From JAPORY01 sp965215385 (GTDB taxonomy: Bacteria; Pseudomonadota; Alphaproteobacteria; Rhodobacterales; Rhodobacteraceae), in the NCBI GenBank assembly GCA_965215385.1, contig OZ244059.1, forward strand, positions 2,542,001 to 2,606,000: a stretch of DNA of 64,000 nt, in the 5' to 3' direction. The notes beneath the pieces are model-generated. The model was not told the DNA's origin, searched no databases, and worked only from the letters and a program-made list of their open reading frames with translations. Shown in pieces: positions 35,665-46,047 of this stretch. The position numbers and the translations under genes were made by a program. How positions within the stretch are numbered: the first letter of the stretch is position 1; each line of letters opens with the position of its first letter.

Positions 35665-36546
35665 TCACAGGGTTAGAGCGAGCAGAATTGGAAGAGAAAC
35701 GACCGATAAAAGAGTTGAGATCACGACGAGGCTAGCGACACTGTTTGCGTCGCCGCCGTACTTTTCGCAGAGAAGATAGGAGGTTACCGCCACGGGCGTG
35801 CAGGCTTGCAACAGCAGCACGGCAAAGGCGACGTCATCAAGAGCGAATTGTTTGCCTATATACCAAGCAAGGGGGAAGCATATTAATAATTTTAGGGTTG
35901 ATAAACCGACGGCGCGGCCGATTGTGAAGTGCCGCGGTTGCGCGACTGCAACGCCGAGGGTAATCAGCATCAGAGGGATCGCGGTCTGCCCGATCAATTC
36001 CAAAGTATTGGTAAGGAAAGTTGGAGTCTGCCAACCTTGCGACAGGAAAAGCATTCCGAGCAGCGTTGCCGCGACCATTGGCTCCTTGAGTATATTGATT
36101 GGATTACCGCCGCCGGCCACGACCCAGACACCAAATGTAAAGGCCCACACTGCCATGACGGAAAAAATGACGACGGCGTATCCAAGCCCAATATCGCCGA
36201 AAGCAAGCAGTGCGAGGGGTAATCCAAGATTGCCGGTATTGCCGAAGGTAAGGGGCGCAAGATACGTTCGGGAGCTGAGCCGCAAGAGGCGAACCAAGAT
36301 AAAGGTCACAATCGTGATCGCGCCATAGACTGTAACGGCTGCGAGAGCGACCTCGGTCAAAGCATTTGGCTCAGTTTCCGTACGCATAAGTGCCGTAAAT
36401 ATCAAACACGGCACGCCGAGCGTCATCGCCATTTGAGTGACAAATCGGATGGGATACTCGAAGCCGCTCTTGATCCAAATAAAACCTATCAGAGCCAGAG
36501 CAAATACTGGCGCAACGATCTCGCTTACCGTTAAGATAACACCCAA
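35665..36546 (-). CDS. AEC-family transporter (auxin efflux carrier type)
   Basis: A 293-residue membrane protein with about ten segments. The start is set at a TTG at 36546, preceded by GAGGGAGAG five bases upstream, which gives LGVILTVSEIVAPVFALALI. The open frame extends to 36774 but that part is not membrane-like. Family landmarks are TLGVPCLIFTALMRT, LTFGNTGNLGLPLALLAFGD (the NxGNxGLP crossover motif) and LLQACTPVAVTSYLLCEKYGG. Such carriers export or import small carboxylates or amino acids; the substrate is unknown. The IS30 element begins just upstream of its promoter region. Confidence 0.82.
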   Translation of the reverse strand: MGVILTVSEIVAPVFALALIGFIWIKSGFEYPIRFVTQMAMTLGVPCLIFTALMRTETEPNALTEVALAAVTVYGAITIVTFILVRLLRLSSRTYLAPLTFGNTGNLGLPLALLAFGDIGLGYAVVIFSVMAVWAFTFGVWVVAGGGNPINILKEPMVAATLLGMLFLSQGWQTPTFLTNTLELIGQTAIPLMLITLGVAVAQPRHFTIGRAVGLSTLKLLICFPLAWYIGKQFALDDVAFAVLLLQACTPVAVTSYLLCEKYGGDANSVASLVVISTLLSVVSLPILLALTL

Positions 36547-36723
36547 GAAAACTCTCCCTCTTGTCGGGCTCAGGTTGTACAAAAATTGGGGATTATATAC
36601 CGTCCGTTCAATTCTGACGTGCAACACTACGATGTTGTGGTTTAGAGGATCTTGGCTCACAGGTGTTGTATTGGAGTCAGGAGTTGGTATGAATCTCTGA
36701 AGATTTTTTATAAGGAGATTCCG

Positions 36724-37680
36724 ATGCCAAACGGCTACCACCACCTGACCGACGCCGATCGATGCCAAATTCACGCCTTGAAGGCAAGCGGGTATTCGCT
36801 GCGTGCCATCGCCCGCGAAATGAACCGCAACCCGGCGACGATTTCACGGGAGCTTCGTCGTAACAGCGGTGAACGGGAGTACCGTCACAAGCAAGCGGAA
36901 CAAAAGGCGCGAGAGCGTCGCCGTGCGGCCTCGTCGCGGCCTTGGAAGCTGACGGCGGAACTCTGGTCTCTGATTGAAGGCCTCTTGGTTTTGGCCTGGA
37001 GTCCGGAGCCGATAGCCGGTCGTTTGCGTCTCGACGGGGTGGTTTCGGTGAGTGCCGAGTGGATCTATCAGTATATTCGGGCGGATCGGCAGCGCGGCGG
37101 GGTATTATGGCGATCGTTACGCCGTCGGGGCAAGAAGCCGAATGTGACGGCGGGCCGGGATCGTGGGCGCGGCTGCCTTCCGAACCGGGTGGACATCTCC
37201 GAGCGTCAGGAGTGCGTTGCGGCCAAGTCGCGGGTTGGAGACTGGGAGGTGGATACCGTGATTGGCAAGGGGCACCGAGGAGTGCTGGTCACGCTGGTGG
37301 ATCGGATGTCGAAACTCGTGTTAATACCGAAGGTTAGTCGCAAAACGGCGGTAGCGGTTGCTGAGGCCATTAGCACCCGACTGGCACCATATCCGGTGCA
37401 CACCCTTACCGCCGACAACGGCAAGGAATTTGCCCGGCATGAAACAAGGGCTCGAACCTTATCCGCGTCGTTCTGCTTTGCCCGTCCCTATGCGTCTTGG
37501 GAACGTGGTTTAAACGAACATACGAATGGCTTGATCCGCGGGTATTTTCCGAAGGGCACCGATTTCCGGGCGGTGACGGCGGCGGCGGTGCAGCGCGTGC
37601 CGGAGGCTTTCAATACGCGCCCACGCCAGGTCTTGGGGTATCGCACCCCGCAGGAGGTGATGGCCGCGGCCAGGGCCTGA
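36724..37680 (+). mobile_element. IS30-family transposase, apparently intact
   Basis: A 318-residue transposase. The N-terminal helix-turn-helix reads HLTDADRCQIHALKASGYSL, then RAIAREMNRNPATISRELRR. The DDE core is complete: Asp in GDWEVDTVIGKGHRG, Asp in TLTADNGKEFARH, and Glu in YASWERGLNEHTNGLIRGYF, all in family context. The ATG at 36724 has AAGGAG six bases upstream. TGGTATGA at 36685-36692 and its complement at 37685-37692 flank the gene, but this 8-base match is too short to fix the element ends. It is the only transposase in the window without obvious damage. Confidence 0.88.
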
Positions 37681-38808
37681 ACGCTCATACCAGTCGCAAA
37701 ATGGCGACCGCATAATGATCGACTTGATCATCGGCTACTGGGAAAAACATCGTCTCTCGGTCTGCCAATCCGTCATGGGTTTGCGGTCAGAACACGGGGC
37801 GAAATTGGGTAATCCCGGTTCCTGATGGCCGGAAAGAATGGACGCGGGCACTTGCGGAGTGTCGATTAGATGGTATCGGTCCGCCGGCCGCCGCGAACAA
37901 GCCTGCCCCTATTCCCGGTTCCAGTCGGCATCGGGGTATCTGCCGCTGCTTCGTATCGTGTCGCCGAAGTGCGCCGATCGGTGCCCGACAGATCAAGACG
38001 GAAAGGCGGCTGCCGCCCCCTTCAACCCCCGCATTATCGACGGTGTTCAATCGCGTGACGACGAGCCGTCGACATGATCAGCCGCGGTGCCGGTGCAAAG
38101 ATCGGATTGCACTTTACTTGCGCTTGACCCGAGACTGATCTAAAGTCCCAGTTAGAGATTGCGACCGCTGTTGACCATTGACAACACAGCGAACCATTCT
38201 TGATAACCCGGCGTCTGCTCACCAGTTCAGAAGAACACTAAAAGCGGGTTAAAAAAATGCCGATTGTTGCACCTCAAAGTTGAATCGGTGTTGCCTTTTA
38301 CTGCGAATGTTTGAAGAAATTGTGCCAGTGAATGGTCATTGCCGATTAGTAGAGCGTTGAAGAGTAGGCCTCATCTGTCTGAGGTCATTGCCTCCCTGCT
38401 TGATCTGCGTAACCCATTCAAAGTTACTTTGCTCCCAGCTTATGGAAGAAAAGCTACTGATCAGATTACCTTATATTGTCGGCATGGCAGTCTGAATTCC
38501 GTTTACCGAGGGAAATTCGTAAATCCATAGGTTACGTTCGTTGTCCGTCACTCGCGCAGGAAATTATGCTGGAGTGTGTATCGGACAACAATGTGGATTA
38601 TTTTTTCCAGCTTCCTTGAGAAGGCTACTGAACTGACGGGTGAAACCCACCGAGTTGAGATGGGTATCGCCGATTTTGGTCTCTTGAATATTATTGGTGC
38701 TGATCAAAACACCTCTCATCGGTCGCCCCTAAATTTGCCAGTTGACGTTCGACGACTTCGCAATTCTCTCAGGCAGGCTAGGATTCGTGCGTAAAACCTT
38801 GAGACACA
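37681..38808. other. Gap between IS30 and IS66 remnants
   Basis: About 1.1 kb with no supported gene. Sequence around 37780-38080 is GC-rich and has long open frames on both strands, but none has a recognisable product. It is probably decayed mobile DNA. Confidence 0.4.
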
Positions 38809-39290
38809 ATGCAGCTGCAGGAAACCTGCCATACCATCAATCAGAGCAAGACCAAAGTCTTATCCAAAACTGCTCGCCGCCAATTGCATGCGCGTTATCG
38901 CGCCATCCTTGCGGCCGGTGAACCAGAACTGCCACTGCTGCCGCCACCGCCAAACGGCAAACGCGGACGAATCAAAAAGTCCAACGCCCACAACCGGCTT
39001 GAGCGCCTCATCAAATACGCAGCAGAAGTGCGACGCTTCACTAAGGCTCCTGATGTTTGCTTCACCAATAATACGGGTGAACAGCAGCTCCGGTGGCGAA
39101 AGTCAAACCAAAAGTCGCGGATGCTTCCGCCCCCCGAAGTTCGCTCAAGCCGATTGCCGCATCTCCAGCGACTTGAGTGCCATGGCCCGCCCTCGGCTAC
39201 AATCCGCTCGTCGCTATTGAGATCGCACTCAAAGGAAACGCCGTCGATTTGGTCAACTAACAAAGCGAAGATCCCGATTGCTCAAATTGA
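38809..39290 (+). pseudogene. IS66-family transposase, C-terminal remnant
   Basis: The frame from 38809 reads SKTARRQLHARYRAILAAGE, NGKRGRIKKSNAHNRLERLI and APDVCFTNNTGEQQLRWRKS, corresponding to the IS66 stretch ending in the FTNN.GE..LR motif, which holds the last catalytic Glu. After a frameshift near 39110 the continuation YNPLVAIEIALKGNAVDLVN (about 39190-39250) matches the IS66 C-terminus. The N-terminal two-thirds of the transposase are missing. It merges directly into an IS110 fragment. Confidence 0.7.
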
Positions 39291-39309
39291 GGGGCGAGTA
39301 GTTACGAAA

Positions 39310-39650
39310 GCGAAGGCAAACGCCGCTCTGGCAAAACGGTTCGGGGAAATAAATTTCTCAAGATGACCCTGATTGAATGCGCCCATGGTTCGAGTTGATC
39401 TAAGGGGGAGTCAGTTTGAAGGCTATCGTCGGTCACTGAACTTGCGTCGCGGCGATAAGAAAGCGACCGTCGCAACGGCACACAAGATGCTTTGGATCAT
39501 TTACGCCTGTCTGAGGACATAAACGCCCTACCGGGATCCCAACATCAGCTATGACCAGTTGACGGTGGAACGGAATGCACCACTTTGGCTCAAGATGCTA
39601 ACCGAGTTTGGCTTCACGCCAGAGCGGTCCGCAACCCATTTGGCAGGCGC
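39310..39650 (+). pseudogene. IS110-family transposase, C-terminal remnant
   Basis: RGNKFLKMTLIECAHGSS, then FEGYRRSLNLRRGDKKATVA, AHKMLWIIYACLRT*TPYRD and DQLTVERNAPLWLKMLTEFG align by eye with the C-terminal part of the IS110 transposase at 15040-16275. A stop after AHGSS, a frame change and a TAA where the other copy has CAG (QTPYRD) show decay. It is related to, but not a recent copy of, the 15-16 kb element. Confidence 0.75.
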
Positions 39651-40041
39651 GAAAGCAGGAATTAACAGCACTTATCATCATCGCCGCAGCCGCATTCCAA
39701 CGAGACGCGTTCGCTTTGGCGAGGGTCGTAGTCGAGTTGAATCTACGAACTGATTTTTGTTGCTTTGGACTAGGGCAATTCCATATCAAGATTAGTGTCG
39801 CCGTCGGTCACCCGCAGAAGTGCATATAACTTTAGTTGTTGCCCGAAACTCGGTTTCTGCGTGTTCGCAAACAGGCACCATATGAAGAATAACCACTCAA
39901 GGTATTCTCGACATTAGAACAGTCTCTGATACAAAATTTACCACCCGAACTATTTTTTTCACAATTAAGTGATTTTTATGTTGACCGTGACGTAACGCCG
40001 GTCTAAAATTGACGACAGAAAAAAAATTAAAGGGTTCAGCT
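39651..40041. other. Gap before secreted-protein gene
   Basis: No gene recognised. The last 100 bases are AT-rich and probably hold the promoter of the following gene. Confidence 0.4.
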
Positions 40042-40920
40042 ATGAAAAAACTATTGATGTCTATGGTGGCGGTTTTATTTTCGACCACTGTCGCTCTGGC
40101 TTCTCAGACACAGTTTATCGCCGACGTCAAGAAGTGGCAGGTTGAGGAACCGGAGACTTCACAGCACGCGATCCGATGGAAGCGAGTCCTTTATGCTCTC
40201 GGGGCCTATACTCCCAAACAAGAAACCATTGTAGAATTAGACTGGAATTACGATAAGCCGGTATCGAAATGGGTTTATTATCCTAAGATCAAGTCTTGCG
40301 CAGGGTATCCGCCGATCGCCTGTAGGGAAAGAATAAGAACCGAAGATATTCAACCCATGGAGATTTCAGAGGCACTGCGTTGGTATGATAACTTTAAGAA
40401 TGACCGATGGAGACTTGCTGTAGCTGCCCTGCGCGGAGACGAAACGACCTTAGTCAATTTTTACAACTCAGAAGCGGAATCTCCAGTAGTTGTCACCAAC
40501 AATTGGATGGAAAATGAAGGTCTATCGGGTACAGTTTGGTATACGGGCGAGCTTCATGGAACCGAAAAAGAAAGTTGGGCTTATGGTCCTCATGGAGAAG
40601 GAATCGCCAATGCCCTTGGTACTTTTGACTACAGAAGATTGGGCCCGAAACGACTCCTATTTATGGTCAATACAGAAGCTTTAACAATGGACGTTAAACT
40701 GGATGCAGCCGTTTACCTGTATGCAGATGACCAATTTGTAGTGAGCTATTCAAAGTCTTGGGCTAAGTGGATAAATGTTGATATCAGCAATCGAAAATTT
40801 TCCAAAACCAATGCTGACGGCGAAAGAATTTCAGGCATTTTTGATGTCAGCGCGAAATCGGTTATTGGCGGTATAGATACTAATCAGATCCGTACTGAAT
40901 TTCGCCTAACCAAGCGATGA
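40042..40920 (+). CDS. Unknown secreted protein
   Basis: A 292-residue protein of no family I recognise. A signal peptide (MKKLLMSMVAVLFSTTVALA) is followed by a likely cleavage before SQTQFIADVKKW. The start is the ATG at 40042 with AAGGG nine bases upstream; the open frame extends 11 codons further to a TTG. It has two cysteines close together (SCAGYPPIACRER) and many Trp and Tyr residues, as in extracellular or periplasmic beta-rich proteins. It is followed by a clear intrinsic terminator, which supports real expression. The gene is more AT-rich than the surrounding core genes. Confidence 0.6.
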   Translation: MKKLLMSMVAVLFSTTVALASQTQFIADVKKWQVEEPETSQHAIRWKRVLYALGAYTPKQETIVELDWNYDKPVSKWVYYPKIKSCAGYPPIACRERIRTEDIQPMEISEALRWYDNFKNDRWRLAVAALRGDETTLVNFYNSEAESPVVVTNNWMENEGLSGTVWYTGELHGTEKESWAYGPHGEGIANALGTFDYRRLGPKRLLFMVNTEALTMDVKLDAAVYLYADDQFVVSYSKSWAKWINVDISNRKFSKTNADGERISGIFDVSAKSVIGGIDTNQIRTEFRLTKR

Positions 40921-40925
40921 TGCTA

Positions 40926-40975
40926 GTCGCCTTCATATTGACCATTGCGTGGGTATGAAGGCGACCTGTTTTCAA
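40926..40975 (+). terminator. Rho-independent terminator
   Basis: GTCGCCTTCATA (40926-40937) and TATGAAGGCGAC (40954-40965) form a perfect 12-base stem with a 16-base loop, followed by CTGTTTTC. It begins five bases after the stop of the secreted-protein gene. Confidence 0.85.
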
Positions 40976-41852
40976 TAATGCAGTGGGTAAGGGGCGGCCG
41001 TTGTGTGAGTACCTTGTTTCAAGCCGGTGGATGCAGGGAGTCGTTCTACTCTTTATGCTCCACACTAATGTCCCTCCCTGCTGAAAATAGTGGGTTATGT
41101 GGTGATAGACCTCGGCTTAGAATTGGTATAAAGGTCGCCACGACATCCAATAAAACGCAATGCACAATAAGGGCCTGCCGCACTCCGAACTTTAGAAGCA
41201 GTTAAAGTTAATAAACCCCCTATATCGGGGTCTATTGACCCTATATTGTCGTTAATTCAAGTTTGGCAGATCTCTTTGACAATGCCGGAAGCGGAGAGTT
41301 GACCAGTCAACGCGCAGACTTTTGGCAACCAGTGATAAAACAAGTCGGATTGCGATGTCGTGACGCTTGGCCTGATCTCCGAATATTCCGGCTGGTCCTT
41401 CAGAAAACACTTGCTGCGCGATTAACCAGTCGGACCGACCTGTTCTTGCCGTCAAGCTCTCCACCAAACATGTAGTGGCTTCCAGTGGTCTCTCGCCGCT
41501 GCATCCCGGCATTAAAATGATTGAGCAAACCGTACCTATTGCTGTAAACCTGTTTCAATGGTCGGGTCGTCGCTTCGGGTGGGGCCTACTATCCCTCTCT
41601 TCCTTTCAGCTTTAATCCTCCAGTCTCCGTCTGCGACAAATCCGAATTTCTGTCATCCGCTCTTGGCCCTGAGATCCCTCGGGCATAGTGCCATATCGCC
41701 CGAAAATAGAGATAATTTTCGTAACGCCGCAATTTTTGGAAATGACCGAATAATTCGATAGCAACAGTTTAGGAAGTCTTGTGATAGCGACAGGAAGAGT
41801 TTATTGACATGTGGAGATTGGGGTGCCCAACGCACCTACAGGAATTACCGAA
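40976..41852. other. Gap, terminator to hspQ
   Basis: About 880 bases without a supported gene. A minus-strand frame at 41252-41512 has no recognisable product. A small inverted repeat ACCCC/GGGGT lies near 41213-41229. Confidence 0.4.
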
Positions 41853-42209
41853 ATGAATCGCAAGAAAAAAAGCGAAACCCAGATGACGGCGGTGAGTGCA
41901 AAGTATCACCTAGGGCAAATCGTCCGACATCGCAAACATCCTTTTCGAGGTGTCGTCTTTGATGTCGATCCAGTATTCAGTCACTCCGAGGAGTGGTACC
42001 AATCGATTCCTGAAGCGCGACGACCAAAGAAAAATCAACCGTTTTATCATTTACTGGCCGAGAATGACGATTCCTACTATGTCGCATATGTGTCAGAGCA
42101 AAGTCTGGTGCTCGATAAGTCAGGGGTGCCAATGGATCATCCGGGAATTAAAGAAATGTTCGGGCCCTTTGAGGATGGTGCCTATCCGCTCGATTGCCAG
42201 TTTAACTAA
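41853..42209 (+). CDS. hspQ: Heat-shock protein HspQ
   Basis: A 118-residue protein of the HspQ/YccV hemimethylated-DNA-binding family. In E. coli HspQ is a heat-shock protein that modulates Lon proteolysis and was first described as affecting DnaA stability. Family marks are YHLGQIVRHRKHPFRGVVFD, DPVFSHSEEWYQSIPE, KNQPFYHLLAENDDSYYVAY and VSEQSLV. The start is set at the ATG at 41853; a downstream ATG at 41883 (MTAVSAKYHLGQ) is equally compatible with the family. No heat-shock promoter was recognised. Confidence 0.88.
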   Translation: MNRKKKSETQMTAVSAKYHLGQIVRHRKHPFRGVVFDVDPVFSHSEEWYQSIPEARRPKKNQPFYHLLAENDDSYYVAYVSEQSLVLDKSGVPMDHPGIKEMFGPFEDGAYPLDCQFN

Positions 42210-42315
42210 TCAGTAATCGGCATTGACGAACTTTGTTTGCCGCCGAAATAGCTTGGTCAGACTGAAATAAGGCCAACAGTTGCAGCGAACCGTCGCTGTC
42301 ATATTCTCAAGGTCA

Positions 42316-43893
42316 TCAATAACCAATCGCGCTGCCGTCTTTTCGCGGGTCGCTGGCACCCTCAAGCACACCGTTCTCGTGTATTCTGATCGCTTGTGCG
42401 CCGCCGATGGGTATTTCTGGTATCTCAACATCGTGCCCGAGCTTTTCTAGGTGTTGCTGCACCTGACCTAAATACCCACGCTCCAATTTGAGTTTTCCGC
42501 CTTCCGCAAATGCTCTTGGTGCATCAATCGCTGTTTGCGGGTCGAGGCCAAAATCAACCATATTCGAGATCAAGCGACAGTGTCCGTTGGGTTGATAGGA
42601 ACCACCCATAACCCCGAAGGGCATAACCACACGACCTTGACGTCGTAGAATTGCCGGGATGATCGTATGCAATGGTCGCTTATTAGGCTTTAGCTCGTTC
42701 GGATGTTGCGGCTGCAGCGAGAATCCAGCACCTCGATTGTGTAGGAGAATCTTAAATTTATCAGAGGCGATACCCGAACCAAACCCGTGAAAAATGGAAT
42801 AAATCAGGGATACAGCCATACGGTCACGATCGACGACAGTAATGTAAACGGTATCTCTGTGGGTATGTTCGTTTGACACGTTGGAAAAGTGGCTCGCGCA
42901 CTTTGGATTAATTTGGGCGGCAAGTTCGGCGGCAAGGCTAGGGTCGAGCATTCGGTTCAAGTTATGACAATGATCAGCGTCAGCGAGGTAACGATCACGC
43001 ACGGCATAGGCGAGTTTTGCCGCCTCTGCCTCAATATGGGTTCGCTCAGAGCCCCAAGGTTCCATATCCTTGATCGGAAAGTGCTTCAGAATGTTAAGTA
43101 GGAGCAGAGCAATAACACCTTGACCGTTGGGCGGGTGCTCAACGATTTCAAATTCACCGTACGTGCTGCTGATCGGCCGCGTCATTTCGGACTGTGCGGA
43201 AGCAAAATCTTGTTGCGTGTGATAACCGCCAAGTCTTTGCAGCGTCGAGACCATATCATCAGCGACTTCGCCTTGATAGAAGGCGTCTCGCCCAGATTTG
43301 GCAATGCGACGCAGTACCTCGGCTTGCGCGGGAATTCGAAAGAGGTCTCCCGTTTTTGGATTATTCCCGTCGATGAGATAGGCAGATCGGGCGGCCGCGT
43401 TTAATCTTGGCGCATTCTGCGCCCAATCAAAAGCGACTCGAGGCGCGACGGGCACACCTGCATCCGCATAGTGAATGGCTGGTGCTAGCAGCGTGTCGAT
43501 CCCCAGTTTCCCCTCGGTTTCGGCGAGATAGCAGAAAGCGTCGATCGCTCCCGGAATGGTTACCGAATGCGGGCTATCAAGGGCGATAGAAGTAATAGCA
43601 TCGGTGCGAAGGTGCTCGGCGGATACCGCGGCGGGGGCGCGGCCGGAGCCATTTAGCGCGTAGACCTCGTGACTGTTTGCCCGGCTCCAGAGTACGAAGC
43701 AGTCACCCCCGATTCCGGTACTGGCTGGCTCACAGATTCCAAGTAGCACCGCGCCTGCAATGGCGGCATCCATGGCGTTACCGTTGTCTTGCAAGATTGA
43801 AATTGCGGCCGCTGCTGCGAGCGGGTGCGAGGTCGCGCACATTCCATCGGTGGCAAGAACGGGTGATCGTCCAGGAAGATGAAAGTCGCGCAT
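42316..43893 (-). CDS. ggt: Gamma-glutamyltransferase family protein
   Basis: A 525-residue Ntn-hydrolase proenzyme. The start at 43893 (MRDFHLPGRSPVLATDGM) fits cytosolic GGT-like members, and no signal peptide is seen. Large-subunit marks are AAAAISILQDNGNAMDAAIA and GIGGDCFVLW. Autocleavage is expected at the Thr of HRDTVYITVVDRDRMAVSL, and the small subunit has FGSGIASDKFKILLHNRGAGF and KRPLHTIIPAILRRQG. The family hydrolyses or transfers gamma-glutamyl groups. Several members without signal peptides act on other N-acyl substrates, so glutathione cannot be assumed. It converges on hspQ. Confidence 0.85.
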   Translation of the reverse strand: MRDFHLPGRSPVLATDGMCATSHPLAAAAAISILQDNGNAMDAAIAGAVLLGICEPASTGIGGDCFVLWSRANSHEVYALNGSGRAPAAVSAEHLRTDAITSIALDSPHSVTIPGAIDAFCYLAETEGKLGIDTLLAPAIHYADAGVPVAPRVAFDWAQNAPRLNAAARSAYLIDGNNPKTGDLFRIPAQAEVLRRIAKSGRDAFYQGEVADDMVSTLQRLGGYHTQQDFASAQSEMTRPISSTYGEFEIVEHPPNGQGVIALLLLNILKHFPIKDMEPWGSERTHIEAEAAKLAYAVRDRYLADADHCHNLNRMLDPSLAAELAAQINPKCASHFSNVSNEHTHRDTVYITVVDRDRMAVSLIYSIFHGFGSGIASDKFKILLHNRGAGFSLQPQHPNELKPNKRPLHTIIPAILRRQGRVVMPFGVMGGSYQPNGHCRLISNMVDFGLDPQTAIDAPRAFAEGGKLKLERGYLGQVQQHLEKLGHDVEIPEIPIGGAQAIRIHENGVLEGASDPRKDGSAIGY

Positions 43894-44195
43894 GATTTGT
43901 TTCTCGCTACTGTATGCGGCGGTATTATCGCTCGAAAGTGCTCTTGTCAGCAAGGTTGAGAGGGATCTTCTTCGGCGAAATATTGATCGAGTCTCGCATA
44001 TAATTTTCGTAGCAAACCGCCCGTTGATTCTCATCAGCGTTGATGATTGAATTTTGCCGTTTGTGATAATGCAGACATAGGGGTATCAGAACGGTCACAA
44101 CGATCTCGTGACAGAATTCAAGTTACGATAGCAGCAGATTTTCTGAAAGAGGCGATGTCGTTGAGATTGTGGTGATAAAAGCAGGGGAGCAACAG

Positions 44196-45368
44196 ATGTC
44201 CGAGGTAGTGATCGTTGGGGCAACGCGAACGCCAATGGGTGCTTTGCAGGGCAATCTACGGCATATGTCCGCGCCTGAGTTGGGCGCGATACCAATTAAA
44301 TCAGCGATTCGATTGGCGGGGCGGCCGCCGATCGACGAAGTTGTGATGGGATGCGTTTTGTCGGCTGGGCAGGGACAGGCACCAGCGCGACAAGCGGCTC
44401 TTGGGGCGGGTTTAGGCTACGATATTCCAGCAACGACAATCAATAAGATGTGTGGTTCTGGAATGAAGGCTGTGATGATGGCAGCAGATCAGATCACCGC
44501 AGGCGAATCAAAAGTAGTTGTGGCTGGTGGAATGGAGTCGATGAGTAATGCTCCCTATCTCTTGCCAAAGCTTCGACAGGGTGCGCGATTTGGGCATCAG
44601 CAGGTCTTGGATCATATGTTGCTTGACGGGTTAGAGGACGCTTATGATTCGGGGCGTCTTATGGGTACTTACGCCGAAGATTGCGCGGAGCAATATCAAT
44701 TTACGCGTGAGCAACAAGATATTTTTGCAACCGAGTCTCTTGCCCGGGCCATCGCTGCAACCGAAAACAAGCATTTCGAAGACGAAATAGTGGCGGTTGC
44801 CGTAACGAACCGAGAACAAAAACAATTAATATGTGTCGACGAGCGACTTGCAGCGGCGAAGCCCGAAAAAATTCGCAGCCTTAAACCGGCCTTTCGTGAG
44901 GGTGGCACGGTGACAGCTGCTAATTCTTCCTCAATATCTGATGGCGCTGCGGCGTTAGTCTTGGCAAACCACAGTTTTGCTGTGGCGAACAGTTTGCCAT
45001 TGCGCGCCCTAATTCGAGGCTATTGCAGCTACGCCCAAGCGCCTAGTATGTTTACAACGGCCCCGATCGGTGCCGCCAAAAAAATTCTTGATCGGCTGGG
45101 TTGGAAAAAAGAATCCGTTGACCTCTGGGAAGTCAATGAGGCCTTCGCCGTTGTTGCCATGGCATTCATTCGCGATATGGCTGTCAAGTCAGACTGTGTT
45201 AATGTCAATGGTGGCGCGTGCGCCCTAGGACATCCCATCGGAGCGTCCGGTGCTCGAATAATCGTCACGCTGTTGCATGCCCTCGAAAAGCGTGAGGGCT
45301 CGCGTGGAATCGCGGTAGTTTGTATTGGCGGGGGCGAGGCGACGGCGATCGCAATAGAGCGTACTTAA
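44196..45368 (+). CDS. Acetyl-CoA acetyltransferase (thiolase)
   Basis: A 390-residue thiolase. The start is the ATG at 44196 with GGGGAGCAACAG upstream. Cys86 in TTINKMCGSGMKAVMMAADQ is the acyl-carrying nucleophile. NGGACALGHPIGASGARI holds the active-site His, and VVCIGGGEATAIAIE the second catalytic Cys. GGMESMSNAPYLL is typical of biosynthetic thiolases, which condense two acetyl-CoA to acetoacetyl-CoA (PHB or ketone pathway), but degradative use is possible. No phaB or other PHB gene is in the window. Confidence 0.9.
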   Translation: MSEVVIVGATRTPMGALQGNLRHMSAPELGAIPIKSAIRLAGRPPIDEVVMGCVLSAGQGQAPARQAALGAGLGYDIPATTINKMCGSGMKAVMMAADQITAGESKVVVAGGMESMSNAPYLLPKLRQGARFGHQQVLDHMLLDGLEDAYDSGRLMGTYAEDCAEQYQFTREQQDIFATESLARAIAATENKHFEDEIVAVAVTNREQKQLICVDERLAAAKPEKIRSLKPAFREGGTVTAANSSSISDGAAALVLANHSFAVANSLPLRALIRGYCSYAQAPSMFTTAPIGAAKKILDRLGWKKESVDLWEVNEAFAVVAMAFIRDMAVKSDCVNVNGGACALGHPIGASGARIIVTLLHALEKREGSRGIAVVCIGGGEATAIAIERT

Positions 45369-45529
45369 CTGGTACGGGCAAGAACGGGGTAACAAGTTTG
45401 TTGCCAAAGCCAACCATCGTGCGCCCTAATTCACTCGCCATACACCGATGTAAAGATTGACCACAGTCGCTAATTTTGGCACCGGGTGTTATCGCTAGCT
45501 TTTGAGTCAACACCGAGATGCCATTGACT

Positions 45530-45799
45530 CTAGCGCCGCAGACCAAGCCTTTCGATTAAGCTTTTATAGCGTTCTTCGTCGCGACTCTTGAGGTAATCAA
45601 GCAATTTTCGTCGCTTTGCGACCATCCGCAGTAAACCGCGGCGACCGTGATCATCCTTTTTGTGAGTCTGAAAGTGCTCTGTTAGGGTGGAAATGCGAGA
45701 ACTCAGTACCGCAACCTGTACTTCGGGGGAACCGGTATCGTTGGCTGCGGTTGCATATTCTTTAATGAGTCGGCTTTTTTCAGTTGAACTAATCGACAT
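45530..45799 (-). CDS. rpsO: 30S ribosomal protein S15
   Basis: An 89-residue S15. SISSTEKSRLIKEYATAAND, then TGSPEVQVAVLSSRI, HFQTHKKDDHGRRGLLRMVA and KRRKLLDYLK are unmistakable. The start is the ATG at 45799 with GGGAGA seven bases upstream. S15 binds 16S rRNA early in small-subunit assembly. In most relatives pnp follows rpsO; here the next gene downstream is the convergent thiolase, so pnp has moved. Confidence 0.97.
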   Translation of the reverse strand: MSISSTEKSRLIKEYATAANDTGSPEVQVAVLSSRISTLTEHFQTHKKDDHGRRGLLRMVAKRRKLLDYLKSRDEERYKSLIERLGLRR

Positions 45800-46047
45800 C
45801 GAAGTCTCCCTATCTATCTTCAAACAATGAACTCAAGCCGAGATGTCGTCCAGCGAGAGCGCGACCAATCGGGGCCAAATTATCGACCAACGCGCGGGAT
45901 ATACTATTTCTCGTGTGCTGTTAACCGCAAAAAGTGCGCTTGCAGTGGTTTTTTCATCCGTTGCGCCCCCTGCGTTCGCAGCCACGTATACCAATGTTGG
46001 CAAAAGTCGAAGATATTGCGATTGAACTAGAGATAATGTCTCGTACT

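Noticed and set aside
36685..37692. TGGTATGA inverted pair as the IS30 terminal repeats
   Set aside because: Only 8 bases match and similarity does not extend outwards; IS30 ends are usually longer. Kept as a note only.
37780..38080. Serine-recombinase-like fragment (GAKLGNP motif) after the IS30 gene
   Set aside because: The match is a few residues in a frame with stops; nothing else of a recombinase is visible.
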